A stretch of 5,106 bases of DNA, from assembly GCA_016213125.1 (NCBI GenBank), contig JACRBR010000332.1:1-5106 (forward strand). Direction: 5' to 3'. Numbering within the stretch: position 1 is the stretch's first letter; every line of letters begins with the position of its first letter. Under the pieces are notes generated by a model. It searched no databases and had not been told where the DNA came from. It saw only the letters and a list, made by a program, of their open reading frames with translations. Both the position numbers and the translations under genes were made by a program. The stretch is from Chloroflexota bacterium. GTDB lineage: Bacteria; Chloroflexota; Dehalococcoidia; DSTF01; JACRBR01. Shown here piece after piece: positions 1 to 5,071 of this stretch.

Positions 1-8
1 TCCCTTTT

Positions 9-40
9 CCTACTGATTCAGTGGGGCTTCTCCAGCCCAC
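9..40. repeat. Overlapping palindrome and hairpin near the left edge
   Basis: Positions 12-22 form a perfect odd-length palindrome, ACTGA-T-TCAGT, which extends by G-T wobble and two C-G pairs to about 9-25. It overlaps a second inverted repeat in which 21-28 (with one bulged G) pairs with 34-40, core GTGGGCT/AGCCCAC. The GGGCT/AGCCC core resembles the stems at 1273-1294 and 1316-1337, but no GTAG tetranucleotide sits at the stem base. No T tract follows on either strand, so a classical rho-independent terminator is not supported. The rest of 1-185 shows no convincing gene; a weak 6-bp stem (95-100 with 110-115) is the only other structure. Confidence 0.35.
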
Positions 41-154
41 AAATTTGGGGCACGGCACCGTCCGCGCCCCTCGTACTTCGCCGTCATTATGTGCGGTGCG
101 TCCCGTTCGCGCACCCTGCCCTTGATACAAACGCCGCTCACACCCCGGCTGTTC

Positions 155-178
155 GGGCGCAGCAGGCTGGGCCCCTAC
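155..178 (-). repeat. GTAG-tailed REP-like hairpin, family A, after cysH
   Basis: Read on the minus strand, GTAG (178-175) is followed by a 9-bp inverted repeat (174-166 with 163-155) around a 2-nt centre. There is one mismatch in the stem compared with the symmetrical copies of this family. It begins 7 nt after the cysH stop codon. A GTAG tetranucleotide at the 5' foot of a GC-rich hairpin is the established hallmark of REP elements recognised by RAYT transposases. It may also fold in the cysH transcript and protect its 3' end. That role is inferred. Confidence 0.65.
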
Positions 179-185
179 CGAGACG

Positions 186-947
186 TCAAGCTCCTACTCC
201 GTCCTCGTGCAGTCGGTCGTAGCCCGTCTGGCCATCGGGGACGTGGAGCCCGCACTCGACCTTATCGAAGCCCTGCCAGCGGCCGCTGCGCGGATCGTCG
301 CCGGGGTTCACCGGTTTCGTGCAGTGCGTGCAGCCGATGCTGGGGTAGTTCTGGTCGTGCAGCTCGTTGTAGGGGACGCCGTTGTCGAGGATGTACGTCC
401 ACACCTGCGACTCCGTCCAGGCCGCCAGCGGGTTGACCTTGATCAGGTCGAACTTGCTGTCCCACTCGACGATCTGGATATCGGCGCGGCTGGCGCTCTG
501 GTCGCGTCGCAGACCGCTGATCCAGGCGCGCTTGCCATCGAGGGCGCGGCGGTTCGGCTCGACCTTGCGGAGCTGGCAGCAGAGGTCGGGGTCGCGCAAC
601 CACAGGGCATCGCCATACTGCGCGACCTGCTGCAGGGGCGTGATCAGCGACATGTAGCCGGCCGGCGTGAAGTCGTACTTCGCGGCGCAGACGTCGCGGA
701 GACGGTATGTCTCCGGGAAGAGGAAGTCCGTGTCGAGATAAAACACCTCGACGGTCTTGTCGATGGACATGATCATGTCGAGCAGGACCATGCCCGACGG
801 CCCGCCGAAGGAGCAGGCGCGCGCGAGCCCCGGCTGATACTCGCGAGCGGCCCAGCGCAGGATCTCCTGCGGCGTCTTGCCCTCGAGCGCGGCGGAGAGC
901 GCCTGGAGCTCGGCTTCGGTCGGTTTTGCGGCGGTTTCCTGGGGCAT
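186..947 (-). CDS. cysH: Adenylyl-sulfate (APS/PAPS) reductase, iron-sulfur type
   Basis: This 253-residue cytoplasmic enzyme reduces activated sulfate (APS, possibly PAPS) to sulfite, normally using thioredoxin, in assimilatory sulfate reduction. Visible motifs in order are an SFGG PP-loop-like nucleotide site (residues 46-49), LDTDFLFPET (71-80), the adjacent cysteine pair Cys123-Cys124, GLRRDQS (145-151), a CTHC pair (Cys206, Cys209) and the C-terminal ECGLH (231-235) with the catalytic Cys232. The CC plus CxxC set is the [4Fe-4S] ligand pattern of the APS-reducing branch and is absent from E. coli-type PAPS reductases. Length is normal for the family. The next in-frame Met is at residue 53, past the PP-loop, so the ATG at 947 is the sensible start, although no clear Shine-Dalgarno sequence precedes it. 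The sulfite reductase gene lies upstream on the same strand and supplies the next step. Substrate choice between APS and PAPS is inferred from the cysteines. Confidence 0.95.
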   Translation of the reverse strand: MPQETAAKPTEAELQALSAALEGKTPQEILRWAAREYQPGLARACSFGGPSGMVLLDMIMSIDKTVEVFYLDTDFLFPETYRLRDVCAAKYDFTPAGYMSLITPLQQVAQYGDALWLRDPDLCCQLRKVEPNRRALDGKRAWISGLRRDQSASRADIQIVEWDSKFDLIKVNPLAAWTESQVWTYILDNGVPYNELHDQNYPSIGCTHCTKPVNPGDDPRSGRWQGFDKVECGLHVPDGQTGYDRLHEDGVGA

Positions 948-984
948 TACTGGCGCTTTCGGTGCTGCCTTCTGGCCGATTTCG

Positions 985-990
985 AATCTA
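985..990 (-). promoter_or_regulatory. Candidate -10 box for cysH
   Basis: The minus strand reads TAGATT, 37 nt upstream of the cysH ATG, which would give a leader of about 30 nt. No good -35 hexamer occurs at the usual distance; that position falls inside the repeat array beginning at 995. The same hexamer stands before the plus-strand gene at 5072. This is a sequence match only. Confidence 0.35.
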
Positions 991-994
991 CAGC

Positions 995-1146
995 GGGAGT
1001 TCGTTTCGTAGTTTCAGCCGTTCACCCATCCGGGTGTTCGTTTCGCAGTTTTTCGCGTTTTGTACTTTCACCTGGTACATCCGCCCCGGGGAGTTCGCTT
1101 CTCGCTTTTCGTGTTTTGTAATTTCACCTGTTGCGGAGTTCGTTCC
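995..1146 (-). repeat. Array of imperfect direct repeats upstream of cysH
   Basis: Two units read on the minus strand are closely alike: 1074-1033 (42 nt) and 1130-1090 (41 nt). Both start CAGGTGAAA, continue with TAC, runs of AAAAC and CGAAAA, and end in CGAAC(T/A)CC. A shortened copy lies at about 1027-996, ending GAAACTACGAAACGAACTCC, and only the end of a unit remains at 1146-1135. The conserved CGAAC(T/A)CC ends recur at 996, 1033, 1090 and 1135, so spacing is irregular (37, 57 and 45 nt). The base composition differs from the flanking GC-rich genes. It could be a dispersed noncoding repeat or a cluster of regulatory sites; I do not recognise the family. Confidence 0.7.
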
Positions 1147-1164
1147 TTTTCTAGCCCGGCCAGT

Positions 1165-1188
1165 GAGCGCAGCAGGCTGCGCCCCTAC
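1165..1188 (-). repeat. GTAG-tailed REP-like hairpin, family A
   Basis: On the minus strand GTAG (1188-1185) precedes a 9-bp inverted repeat, 1184-1176 with 1173-1165, around a 2-nt centre. One A/C mismatch (1166 with 1183) interrupts it near the base. The apical arm is identical to those at 1347-1370. It lies in mid-gap, not next to a stop codon. Confidence 0.65.
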
Positions 1189-1272
1189 ATCTCTGCCAAC
1201 TTTCAGCCATGCGGGCGGAGAACTCCAAGCGGGCCATTTCACTTTCGCGCAAATTCCTTCTTCCCCGATACC

Positions 1273-1297
1273 GCGCGGGCTGAAAAGCCCGCGCTAC
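1273..1297 (-). repeat. GTAG-tailed REP-like hairpin, family B
   Basis: A perfect 9-bp stem (1273-1281 with 1286-1294, GCGCGGGCT/AGCCCGCGC) surrounds a 4-nt loop that is GAAA on the plus strand. On the minus strand GTAG (1297-1294) overlaps the first stem base. The stem differs in sequence from family A but shares the GTAG foot and the orientation. Confidence 0.65.
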
Positions 1298-1315
1298 GTG
1301 TGTCTCCCTAGACCG

Positions 1316-1340
1316 GCACGGGCTTTCCAGCCCGCGCTAC
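1316..1340 (-). repeat. GTAG-tailed REP-like hairpin, family B, second copy
   Basis: This copy lies 18 nt from the previous family B element and in the same orientation. Positions 1316-1324 pair with 1329-1337 with a single mismatch (A1318 with C1335) around a 4-nt loop, and GTAG occupies 1340-1337 on the minus strand. The variable left arm and the conserved right arm plus GTAG match the pattern in the other elements. Confidence 0.65.
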
Positions 1341-1346
1341 GTTGGT

Positions 1347-1370
1347 GGGCGCAGCAGGCTGCGCCTCTAC
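1347..1370 (-). repeat. GTAG-tailed REP-like hairpin, family A, after sulfite reductase
   Basis: The arms 1347-1355 and 1358-1366 form a 9-bp stem, including one G-T wobble at the base, around a 2-nt centre. GTAG lies at 1370-1367 on the minus strand. The element begins 7 nt after the TAG stop of the sulfite reductase gene, the same spacing as the element behind cysH. It would be transcribed at the 3' end of that mRNA and might limit its decay or read-through. No T tract follows. Confidence 0.65.
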
Positions 1371-1377
1371 ATCTGCG

Positions 1378-3159
1378 CTAGACCGCGCACTCGCCTTCGC
1401 CCATGTCGTCGAGCGTGAAGAACTTGGTCTGTCCCCAGTCGACGTACGCCATCGGATCCTGCGTGAACTCGGGCACGATCTTGTAGTCCGCCAGCAGCTC
1501 CTGGACGCCCGGCGTGCCTTTGCGCTCGGCCCACGAGGCGAACTTCTCGCCGTCGTTACGCTCGCCCACGTAAGTGGCGATGAGCCTCTCGACCGCATCC
1601 GGAACGTGGCGGGCGGGCATCTTCATCGTCAGCTTCGCGAGCTTGCCGGTGCCACGGGCGTTACCGCCCAGCAGGAGCTGGAACGCGGGCACCTGGCGCT
1701 CTCCCATGCGGATGGCCATGCCGTAGAAGCCGATATCGGCGATGTGGTGCTGTCCGCAGGAGTTGGGGCAGCCGCTGATGTTGATGCGGATGTCGTTGAC
1801 CAGCGGGTCGTCGTGGTACTGGCCGTTGCCGGCGATGATGCGGTTGCGGATCTCCGTGCCGAGGCCTTTGGACGACGTGACGCCGATGGCGCAGGTGTCC
1901 GCGCCGGGGCAGGTGATCACGTCGCTGATCGTCATCGCGTGGTCCTCGGCGAGCCCGATGTCGACCAATTCGCCGTGCACGGCGGGCAGGTCGTCCTCGT
2001 GCACCCAGCGCAGGACGAAGTTCTGGGAGGCGGTGGTGCGGATGTGGCCGCCGGCGTACTTCCGCGCCATCTCGGCCAGCGCGTGCATCTGCTCGACCGT
2101 GACATCGCCGATCGGCAGCAGAACGTAGACGGTGGAGTAGCCGGCATGCTTCTGCTTGAGGGCGTTGGTGCGGCGCCAGACGTCGAAGCCCTCGCGCTTC
2201 TGCTTCACGCCGCCATCGCGCGAGGCCCACGAGCCGTAGCCCGGCGCCTCTTCGAGCAGTGTGAAGTCCGGCTCGCGGAAGCGGGGGTCGGACGAGGGCG
2301 GCAGCGTCTCCAGCTCCAGTTTCCACAGGCGGCGGAACTCCTCGATGCCGATCCTGCCGACGAGGAACTTGATGCGCGCCTTGTTCTTATTGCGGCGCTC
2401 GCCCAGGCGGTCCCACACCTTGATCGCGGCCTCGATGCTGCGGAGCTGCTCGCTCACCGGCACGAAGTCCGCGAGGACATCGGCCATGCGGGGAGCGGCG
2501 CCCAGGCCACCGCCGACGCTCATGCGGAAGCCCTTCTCGCCGTTGCGCTCGACGGCCATGAGGCCGAAGTCGTGCATGGGGATGAGGCCGCGATCGGCCT
2601 CGCTGGCGGAGTAGGTGATCTTGAACTTGCGGGGGAGCTTCTGGTTGGTGGCGTTGCGCAGGAAGTACCGCATCGCCGCCTCCGCGTACGGCGTCACGTC
2701 GAACACCGTGTCCTCTGCGATGCCGGACAGCGGGTCGGCCGTCACGTTGCGGACGGTGTGGCCGCACGCCTCGCGCGTGGTGAGGCCAGTCTCGGCGAGG
2801 CGCCGCATGACCTTGGGCGAGTCCTCGAGCATGACGTAGTGGAGCTGGATGGCCTGGCGAGTGGTGACGTGGCCGAGGCGGCGCATGGTGTACCAGTCGG
2901 CGCAGTCGGCGACGGCGTGGAGCTGCTCGGGCGTCATGGTGCCGTGGGGCACCTTGATGCGCATCATCTGGCGGTTGAACTGGCGCTGGCCGTAGGTGCC
3001 GTGCTGCAGACGGAAGGGGCGGAAGTCGTCGCCCATCCCTTCCTCGGCGCGCCAGGCGAGGACCTGTCGCTCGAAGTTATCGATTTCGGCGCTCACGATG
3101 GGGTCGTGGGTCTTATCGAGGGCGAATTCTGAAGCTGGGCCGGTTGCGGCAGCGACCAT
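1378..3159 (-). CDS. Ferredoxin-type sulfite (or nitrite) reductase, siroheme and [4Fe-4S]
   Basis: The 593-residue protein belongs to the monomeric NirA/Sir family, which carries out six-electron reduction of sulfite to sulfide or nitrite to ammonia. It shows the internal duplication of the family: ferredoxin-like half-domains near 50-115 and 340-400, and NIR_SIR catalytic domains near 125-285 and 410-560. Siroheme-contact motifs include GHVTTRQ (96-102) and TTASQNFVLRW (375-385). The cluster ligands are Cys417 and Cys423 (CPGADTC) and Cys464 and Cys468 (CPNSC). Tyr56 and Cys132 lie where actinobacterial NirA/SirA has a Tyr-Cys cross-link; equivalence is uncertain. Length is typical, and there is no signal peptide, so it should be cytoplasmic. 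The ATG is fixed by a strong GGAGGTG six nt upstream of it. The cysH gene downstream supplies sulfite, so sulfite is the more likely substrate; the family does not separate cleanly by motif and nitrite remains possible. Confidence 0.93.
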   Translation of the reverse strand: MVAAATGPASEFALDKTHDPIVSAEIDNFERQVLAWRAEEGMGDDFRPFRLQHGTYGQRQFNRQMMRIKVPHGTMTPEQLHAVADCADWYTMRRLGHVTTRQAIQLHYVMLEDSPKVMRRLAETGLTTREACGHTVRNVTADPLSGIAEDTVFDVTPYAEAAMRYFLRNATNQKLPRKFKITYSASEADRGLIPMHDFGLMAVERNGEKGFRMSVGGGLGAAPRMADVLADFVPVSEQLRSIEAAIKVWDRLGERRNKNKARIKFLVGRIGIEEFRRLWKLELETLPPSSDPRFREPDFTLLEEAPGYGSWASRDGGVKQKREGFDVWRRTNALKQKHAGYSTVYVLLPIGDVTVEQMHALAEMARKYAGGHIRTTASQNFVLRWVHEDDLPAVHGELVDIGLAEDHAMTISDVITCPGADTCAIGVTSSKGLGTEIRNRIIAGNGQYHDDPLVNDIRINISGCPNSCGQHHIADIGFYGMAIRMGERQVPAFQLLLGGNARGTGKLAKLTMKMPARHVPDAVERLIATYVGERNDGEKFASWAERKGTPGVQELLADYKIVPEFTQDPMAYVDWGQTKFFTLDDMGEGECAV

Positions 3160-3163
3160 GGGA

Positions 3164-3170
3164 CACCTCC
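3164..3170 (-). promoter_or_regulatory. Strong Shine-Dalgarno site of sulfite reductase
   Basis: The minus strand reads GGAGGTG; the GGAGG core (3170-3166) ends 6 nt before the ATG at 3159. It is the only strong ribosome binding site in the window, and it settles the start of this gene. Confidence 0.85.
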
Positions 3171-3183
3171 CCGCCGAAGCGGG
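3170..3183 (-). promoter_or_regulatory. C(UUCG)G hairpin abutting the ribosome binding site
   Basis: In the transcript CCCGC (3183-3179) pairs with GCGGG (3174-3170) around a UUCG loop closed by C-G, a combination known to make unusually stable tetraloop hairpins. The last base of its 3' arm is the first G of the GGAGG. It could hold the ribosome site open and stop other pairing, or compete with ribosome access. Which of the two is not visible from sequence. Confidence 0.5.
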
Positions 3184-3198
3184 CGCTCCTAAAGTGAA

Positions 3199-3211
3199 TC
3201 GACTTAGTCAA
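3199..3211 (-). promoter_or_regulatory. Candidate operator palindrome at the sulfite reductase start point
   Basis: TTGACTAAGTCGA on the minus strand is an odd-length palindrome (TNGACTWAGTCNA) broken only by one mismatched outer pair. It is centred at 3205, about where transcription from the -10 box at 3213-3218 would begin, a good place for a repressor. TTGACT and AGTC half-sites recall binding sites of Rrf2-family regulators such as IscR, but the spacing is tighter than in the E. coli IscR type 1 site, so the regulator is unknown. Confidence 0.45.
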
Positions 3212-3212
3212 C

Positions 3213-3242
3213 ATTATCGATCGGCGCGCGGACGCCGGTCAA
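3213..3242 (-). promoter_or_regulatory. Sigma-70-type promoter of sulfite reductase
   Basis: On the minus strand a -35 box TTGACC (3242-3237) and a -10 box GATAAT (3218-3213) are separated by 18 nt. Each matches the TTGACA/TATAAT consensus at five of six bases. Initiation would fall near 3206, giving a leader of about 46 nt that carries the palindrome, the UUCG hairpin and the Shine-Dalgarno sequence. This indicates independent expression from the upstream monooxygenase gene. Confidence 0.65.
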
Positions 3243-3307
3243 GTACCAGCCTAGCGGGGCCGGCGGAGGGCCCACAATCCGCAGCGCGGAGGTAGGAGAT
3301 TCGCGCA

Positions 3308-3324
3308 CGTGACTCCCCGTCACG
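3308..3324 (-). terminator. Weak hairpin across the monooxygenase stop codon
   Basis: CGTGAC (3308-3313) and GTCACG (3319-3324) form a perfect 6-bp stem with a 5-nt loop that includes the TGA stop of the monooxygenase gene. No T run follows on the minus strand, so it is at best a weak or rho-assisted 3' end. A second short stem, TCCGC/GCGGA, lies at 3278-3290. Confidence 0.25.
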
Positions 3325-4966
3325 CCAGCACGAAGCCTTCGTAGCCGTTGGCGGCGATTTCGTCGCACTTCTGGGCGTAGGCGCCCAGCCCACCGATGTA
3401 GGGCATGAAGACGCGGGGTTTGCCGGGGATGTTCGCGCCCATGTACCAGGAGTTGGCCTGCGGGAAGAGCGTCAGGCTCGCGACCTGGTTCACGTGCTCG
3501 ACCCAGGCGTCCTGCGCTTCCACCGTGGGCTCGATGGTCTTGATGCCATGCTCCAGCAGGTACTCGATGCAGGCGGCGATCCAGTCGACGTGCTGCTCGA
3601 TGGACACGATCATGTTGGTGAGTACGGACGGGCTGCCGGGTCCGGTGATGGTGAAGAGGTTGGGGAAGCCGGCCACCTGCAGGCCCAGGTACGTGCGCGG
3701 GCCCGCCGACCATGCGTCGCGCAGCTCCTGCCCGCCGCGACCCCTGACGTCGATGCCGAGCAGCGCACCCGTCATGGCGTCGAAGCCGGTGGCGAAGACG
3801 AGGCAGTCGAACTCGTACTCCGCATCCGCCGTGCGGAGGCCCTTCGGGGTGATCTCCTCGATCGGGGCCGAGCGGACGTCGACGAGGGTGACGTTGTTCC
3901 GGTTGAAGGTCTCGAAGTACTCCGTGTCGACGCACAGCCGCTTGGTGGCGAAGGGGTAGTCCTTCGGGCAGAGCAGATCGGCCGTCACCGGGTCCTTCAG
4001 GATGCTGCGGATCTTCCCCCGGACAAAGTCAGCGGCGGTCTGGTTCGCCTCCGGGGAGATTACGATATCGATAAACGCGCCGCCCATGCCCAGGCCGCCG
4101 TACTGCCAGCGAGCCTCGAACTCGGCCTCGCGCTCCTCCGGCGTCACCTGCATCGCCGACCGCTCGCTGGGCGCGCGCGAGACGACGCCGGCGGCCGATG
4201 CGCGGGCGCGGCGGCGGACCTCGGTGTAGCGCTCGGTCATTTGGCGCTCGGCCTCGTGGTCGATGGGGCCGTTGTGCGCGGGGATGCTGAAGTTCGGCGT
4301 GCGCTGGAACACCGTCAGGTGCGCCGCCTGCCGCGCGATGTGGGGGATCGACTGGATGGCCGAAGAGCCTGTGCCGATGATGCCGGCGCGCTTCCCGGTG
4401 AAGTCGACCCCCTCGTGTGGCCAGTAGCCGGTGTGGTACCAGTCGCCCTCGAACGACTCGAGCCCCTTGAAGCCCGGATGCCGCGGCGCCGAGAGGCAGC
4501 CCGTCGCCATGATGCAGAAGGCGGCCGAGATTCGGTCACCGTTGTCAGTCTCGATGAGCCACCGTGCGGCGCCCTCGTGGAAGCGGGCGGACGTCACGCG
4601 CGTCTCGAACTGGATGTCGCGGCGCAGGTCGAGCCTGTCTGCGACGTGGTTGATGTAGCGCAGGATCTCCGGCTGGGAGGCGTAGCGCTCGGACCACCTC
4701 CACTCGCGCGGCAGGTCGTCGTCGAAGCCGTACTGGTACTCCAGGCTCTCGATGTCGCAGCGCGCGCCGGGGTAGCGGTTCCAGTACCACGTCCCGCCAA
4801 CGCCGTCCGCCGCCTCGATCACGCGCGCGGACAGGCCGAGGCCCCGCAGGCGGTGCAGCATGTACAGCCCGGCGAACCCCGCCCCGACGATGATGGCATC
4901 GTATGCGGCATCGTAGGCGTCGGCCGTGGCAGATTGCTCCGGGGCGTGCTGCGTCCGTGTGGCCAT
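3320..4966 (-). CDS. Type I Baeyer-Villiger / flavin-containing monooxygenase
   Basis: The 548-residue flavoprotein should use FAD, NADPH and O2 to insert oxygen next to a ketone carbonyl or to oxidise a sulfide or amine; the actual substrate is unknown. GAGFAG (28-33) is the FAD Rossmann motif, FEGDWYHTGYWP (172-183) fits the Baeyer-Villiger fingerprint FxGxxxHxxxWP, and GTGSSA (198-203) is the NADPH-binding loop. Asp71 in GARCDIES, Lys342-Arg343 in the KR pair, and Trp507 in SWYMGANIPGK match key positions of phenylacetone monooxygenase (Asp66, Lys336/Arg337, Trp501). Overall length is also close to that enzyme. About 22 residues precede the first beta strand; no signal peptide or membrane segment is seen, so it is cytoplasmic. 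The ATG at 4966 has no Shine-Dalgarno sequence, but a -10-like box lies just before it, suggesting a leaderless mRNA. It lies 160 bp upstream of the sulfite reductase gene without evidence of a shared function. Confidence 0.93.
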   Translation of the reverse strand: MATRTQHAPEQSATADAYDAAYDAIIVGAGFAGLYMLHRLRGLGLSARVIEAADGVGGTWYWNRYPGARCDIESLEYQYGFDDDLPREWRWSERYASQPEILRYINHVADRLDLRRDIQFETRVTSARFHEGAARWLIETDNGDRISAAFCIMATGCLSAPRHPGFKGLESFEGDWYHTGYWPHEGVDFTGKRAGIIGTGSSAIQSIPHIARQAAHLTVFQRTPNFSIPAHNGPIDHEAERQMTERYTEVRRRARASAAGVVSRAPSERSAMQVTPEEREAEFEARWQYGGLGMGGAFIDIVISPEANQTAADFVRGKIRSILKDPVTADLLCPKDYPFATKRLCVDTEYFETFNRNNVTLVDVRSAPIEEITPKGLRTADAEYEFDCLVFATGFDAMTGALLGIDVRGRGGQELRDAWSAGPRTYLGLQVAGFPNLFTITGPGSPSVLTNMIVSIEQHVDWIAACIEYLLEHGIKTIEPTVEAQDAWVEHVNQVASLTLFPQANSWYMGANIPGKPRVFMPYIGGLGAYAQKCDEIAANGYEGFVLA

Positions 4967-4975
4967 GGTGCCGGT

Positions 4976-4981
4976 AGTTTA
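4976..4981 (-). promoter_or_regulatory. Candidate -10 box for a leaderless monooxygenase mRNA
   Basis: TAAACT on the minus strand ends 9 nt before the ATG at 4966, so transcription would begin at or within about 2 nt of the start codon. No Shine-Dalgarno sequence fits. No good -35 box stands at 16-18 nt, so this call rests on the -10 alone. Confidence 0.4.
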
Positions 4982-5058
4982 CGCGCTCGACCTCACAACA
5001 TGGCAGACCGCGACGAAACGGGCCGCGTCCGAGCTGCCACCCTTCCTGCGAGGAATGG

Positions 5059-5064
5059 TAGATT
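5059..5064 (+). promoter_or_regulatory. Candidate -10 box for a leaderless plus-strand gene
   Basis: TAGATT is separated by 7 nt from the ATG at 5072, which places the expected transcription start on the first base of the start codon. No purine-rich ribosome site occurs between them. A poor -35 match, CTGCCA, lies 19 nt upstream. Confidence 0.45.
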
Positions 5065-5071
5065 CCCGGGC

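Larger units (their letters stand above)
948..1377. other. 430-bp noncoding gap between cysH and sulfite reductase
   Basis: No credible gene is present: open frames here run through repeats and match no recognisable domain. On the minus strand the cysH side (948-994) holds a possible -10 box. Positions 995-1146 hold an A-rich array of imperfect repeats, 1147-1164 and 1189-1272 hold no structure I can name, and four GTAG-tailed hairpins occupy 1165-1188, 1273-1297, 1316-1340 and 1347-1370. A small 5-bp hairpin, CACCC/GGGTG, lies at 1023-1036. The gap and the array upstream of cysH argue that cysH is not simply the tail of a tight operon. Confidence 0.7.
4967..5071. other. Divergent intergenic region with two start signals
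   Basis: This 105-bp gap separates the start codons of the monooxygenase and the plus-strand gene. It contains a -10-like hexamer facing each way (4976-4981 minus, 5059-5064 plus). No long palindrome shared by the two promoters is visible apart from CCCGGG at 5065-5070. Confidence 0.55.

Noticed and set aside
11..88. Minus-strand 25-codon frame starting at 88, preceded by AT-rich bases
   Set aside because: It is very short, has no ribosome site, and ends within the palindrome; the CATAAT string overlaps the ATG itself, so it cannot serve as its promoter.
155..178. Classical rho-independent terminator for cysH
   Set aside because: The hairpin is present but no T run follows on the minus strand; the GTAG foot and multiple copies fit a REP-like element better.
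207..1121. 304-codon plus-strand open frame over cysH
   Set aside because: It is the complement of cysH plus the repeat array, has low-complexity composition and no recognisable motif.
995..1146. CRISPR-like array
   Set aside because: Units are degenerate, irregularly spaced, and have no unique spacers of uniform length between identical repeats.
988..1242. 84-codon minus-strand open frame in the intergenic gap
   Set aside because: It consists mainly of the imperfect repeats and one REP-like hairpin, and lacks a ribosome site; the repeats are not in-frame copies of a peptide.
1342..3132. 596-codon plus-strand open frame opposite the sulfite reductase
   Set aside because: It is antisense to a gene with clear siroheme and Fe-S motifs, its composition is rich in Ala, Val, His, Asp and Arg as expected from the complement of GC-biased codons, and it shows no domain.
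3160..3319. SAM or other sulfur riboswitch before sulfite reductase
   Set aside because: The predicted leader is about 46 nt, too short for a known SAM riboswitch with expression platform, and no conserved core was recognised.
186..4966. Single three-gene sulfur operon including the monooxygenase
   Set aside because: Gaps of 160 and 430 bp, a separate promoter before the sulfite reductase and repeats between genes argue against a tight operon, and the monooxygenase motifs indicate no sulfur-assimilation role.
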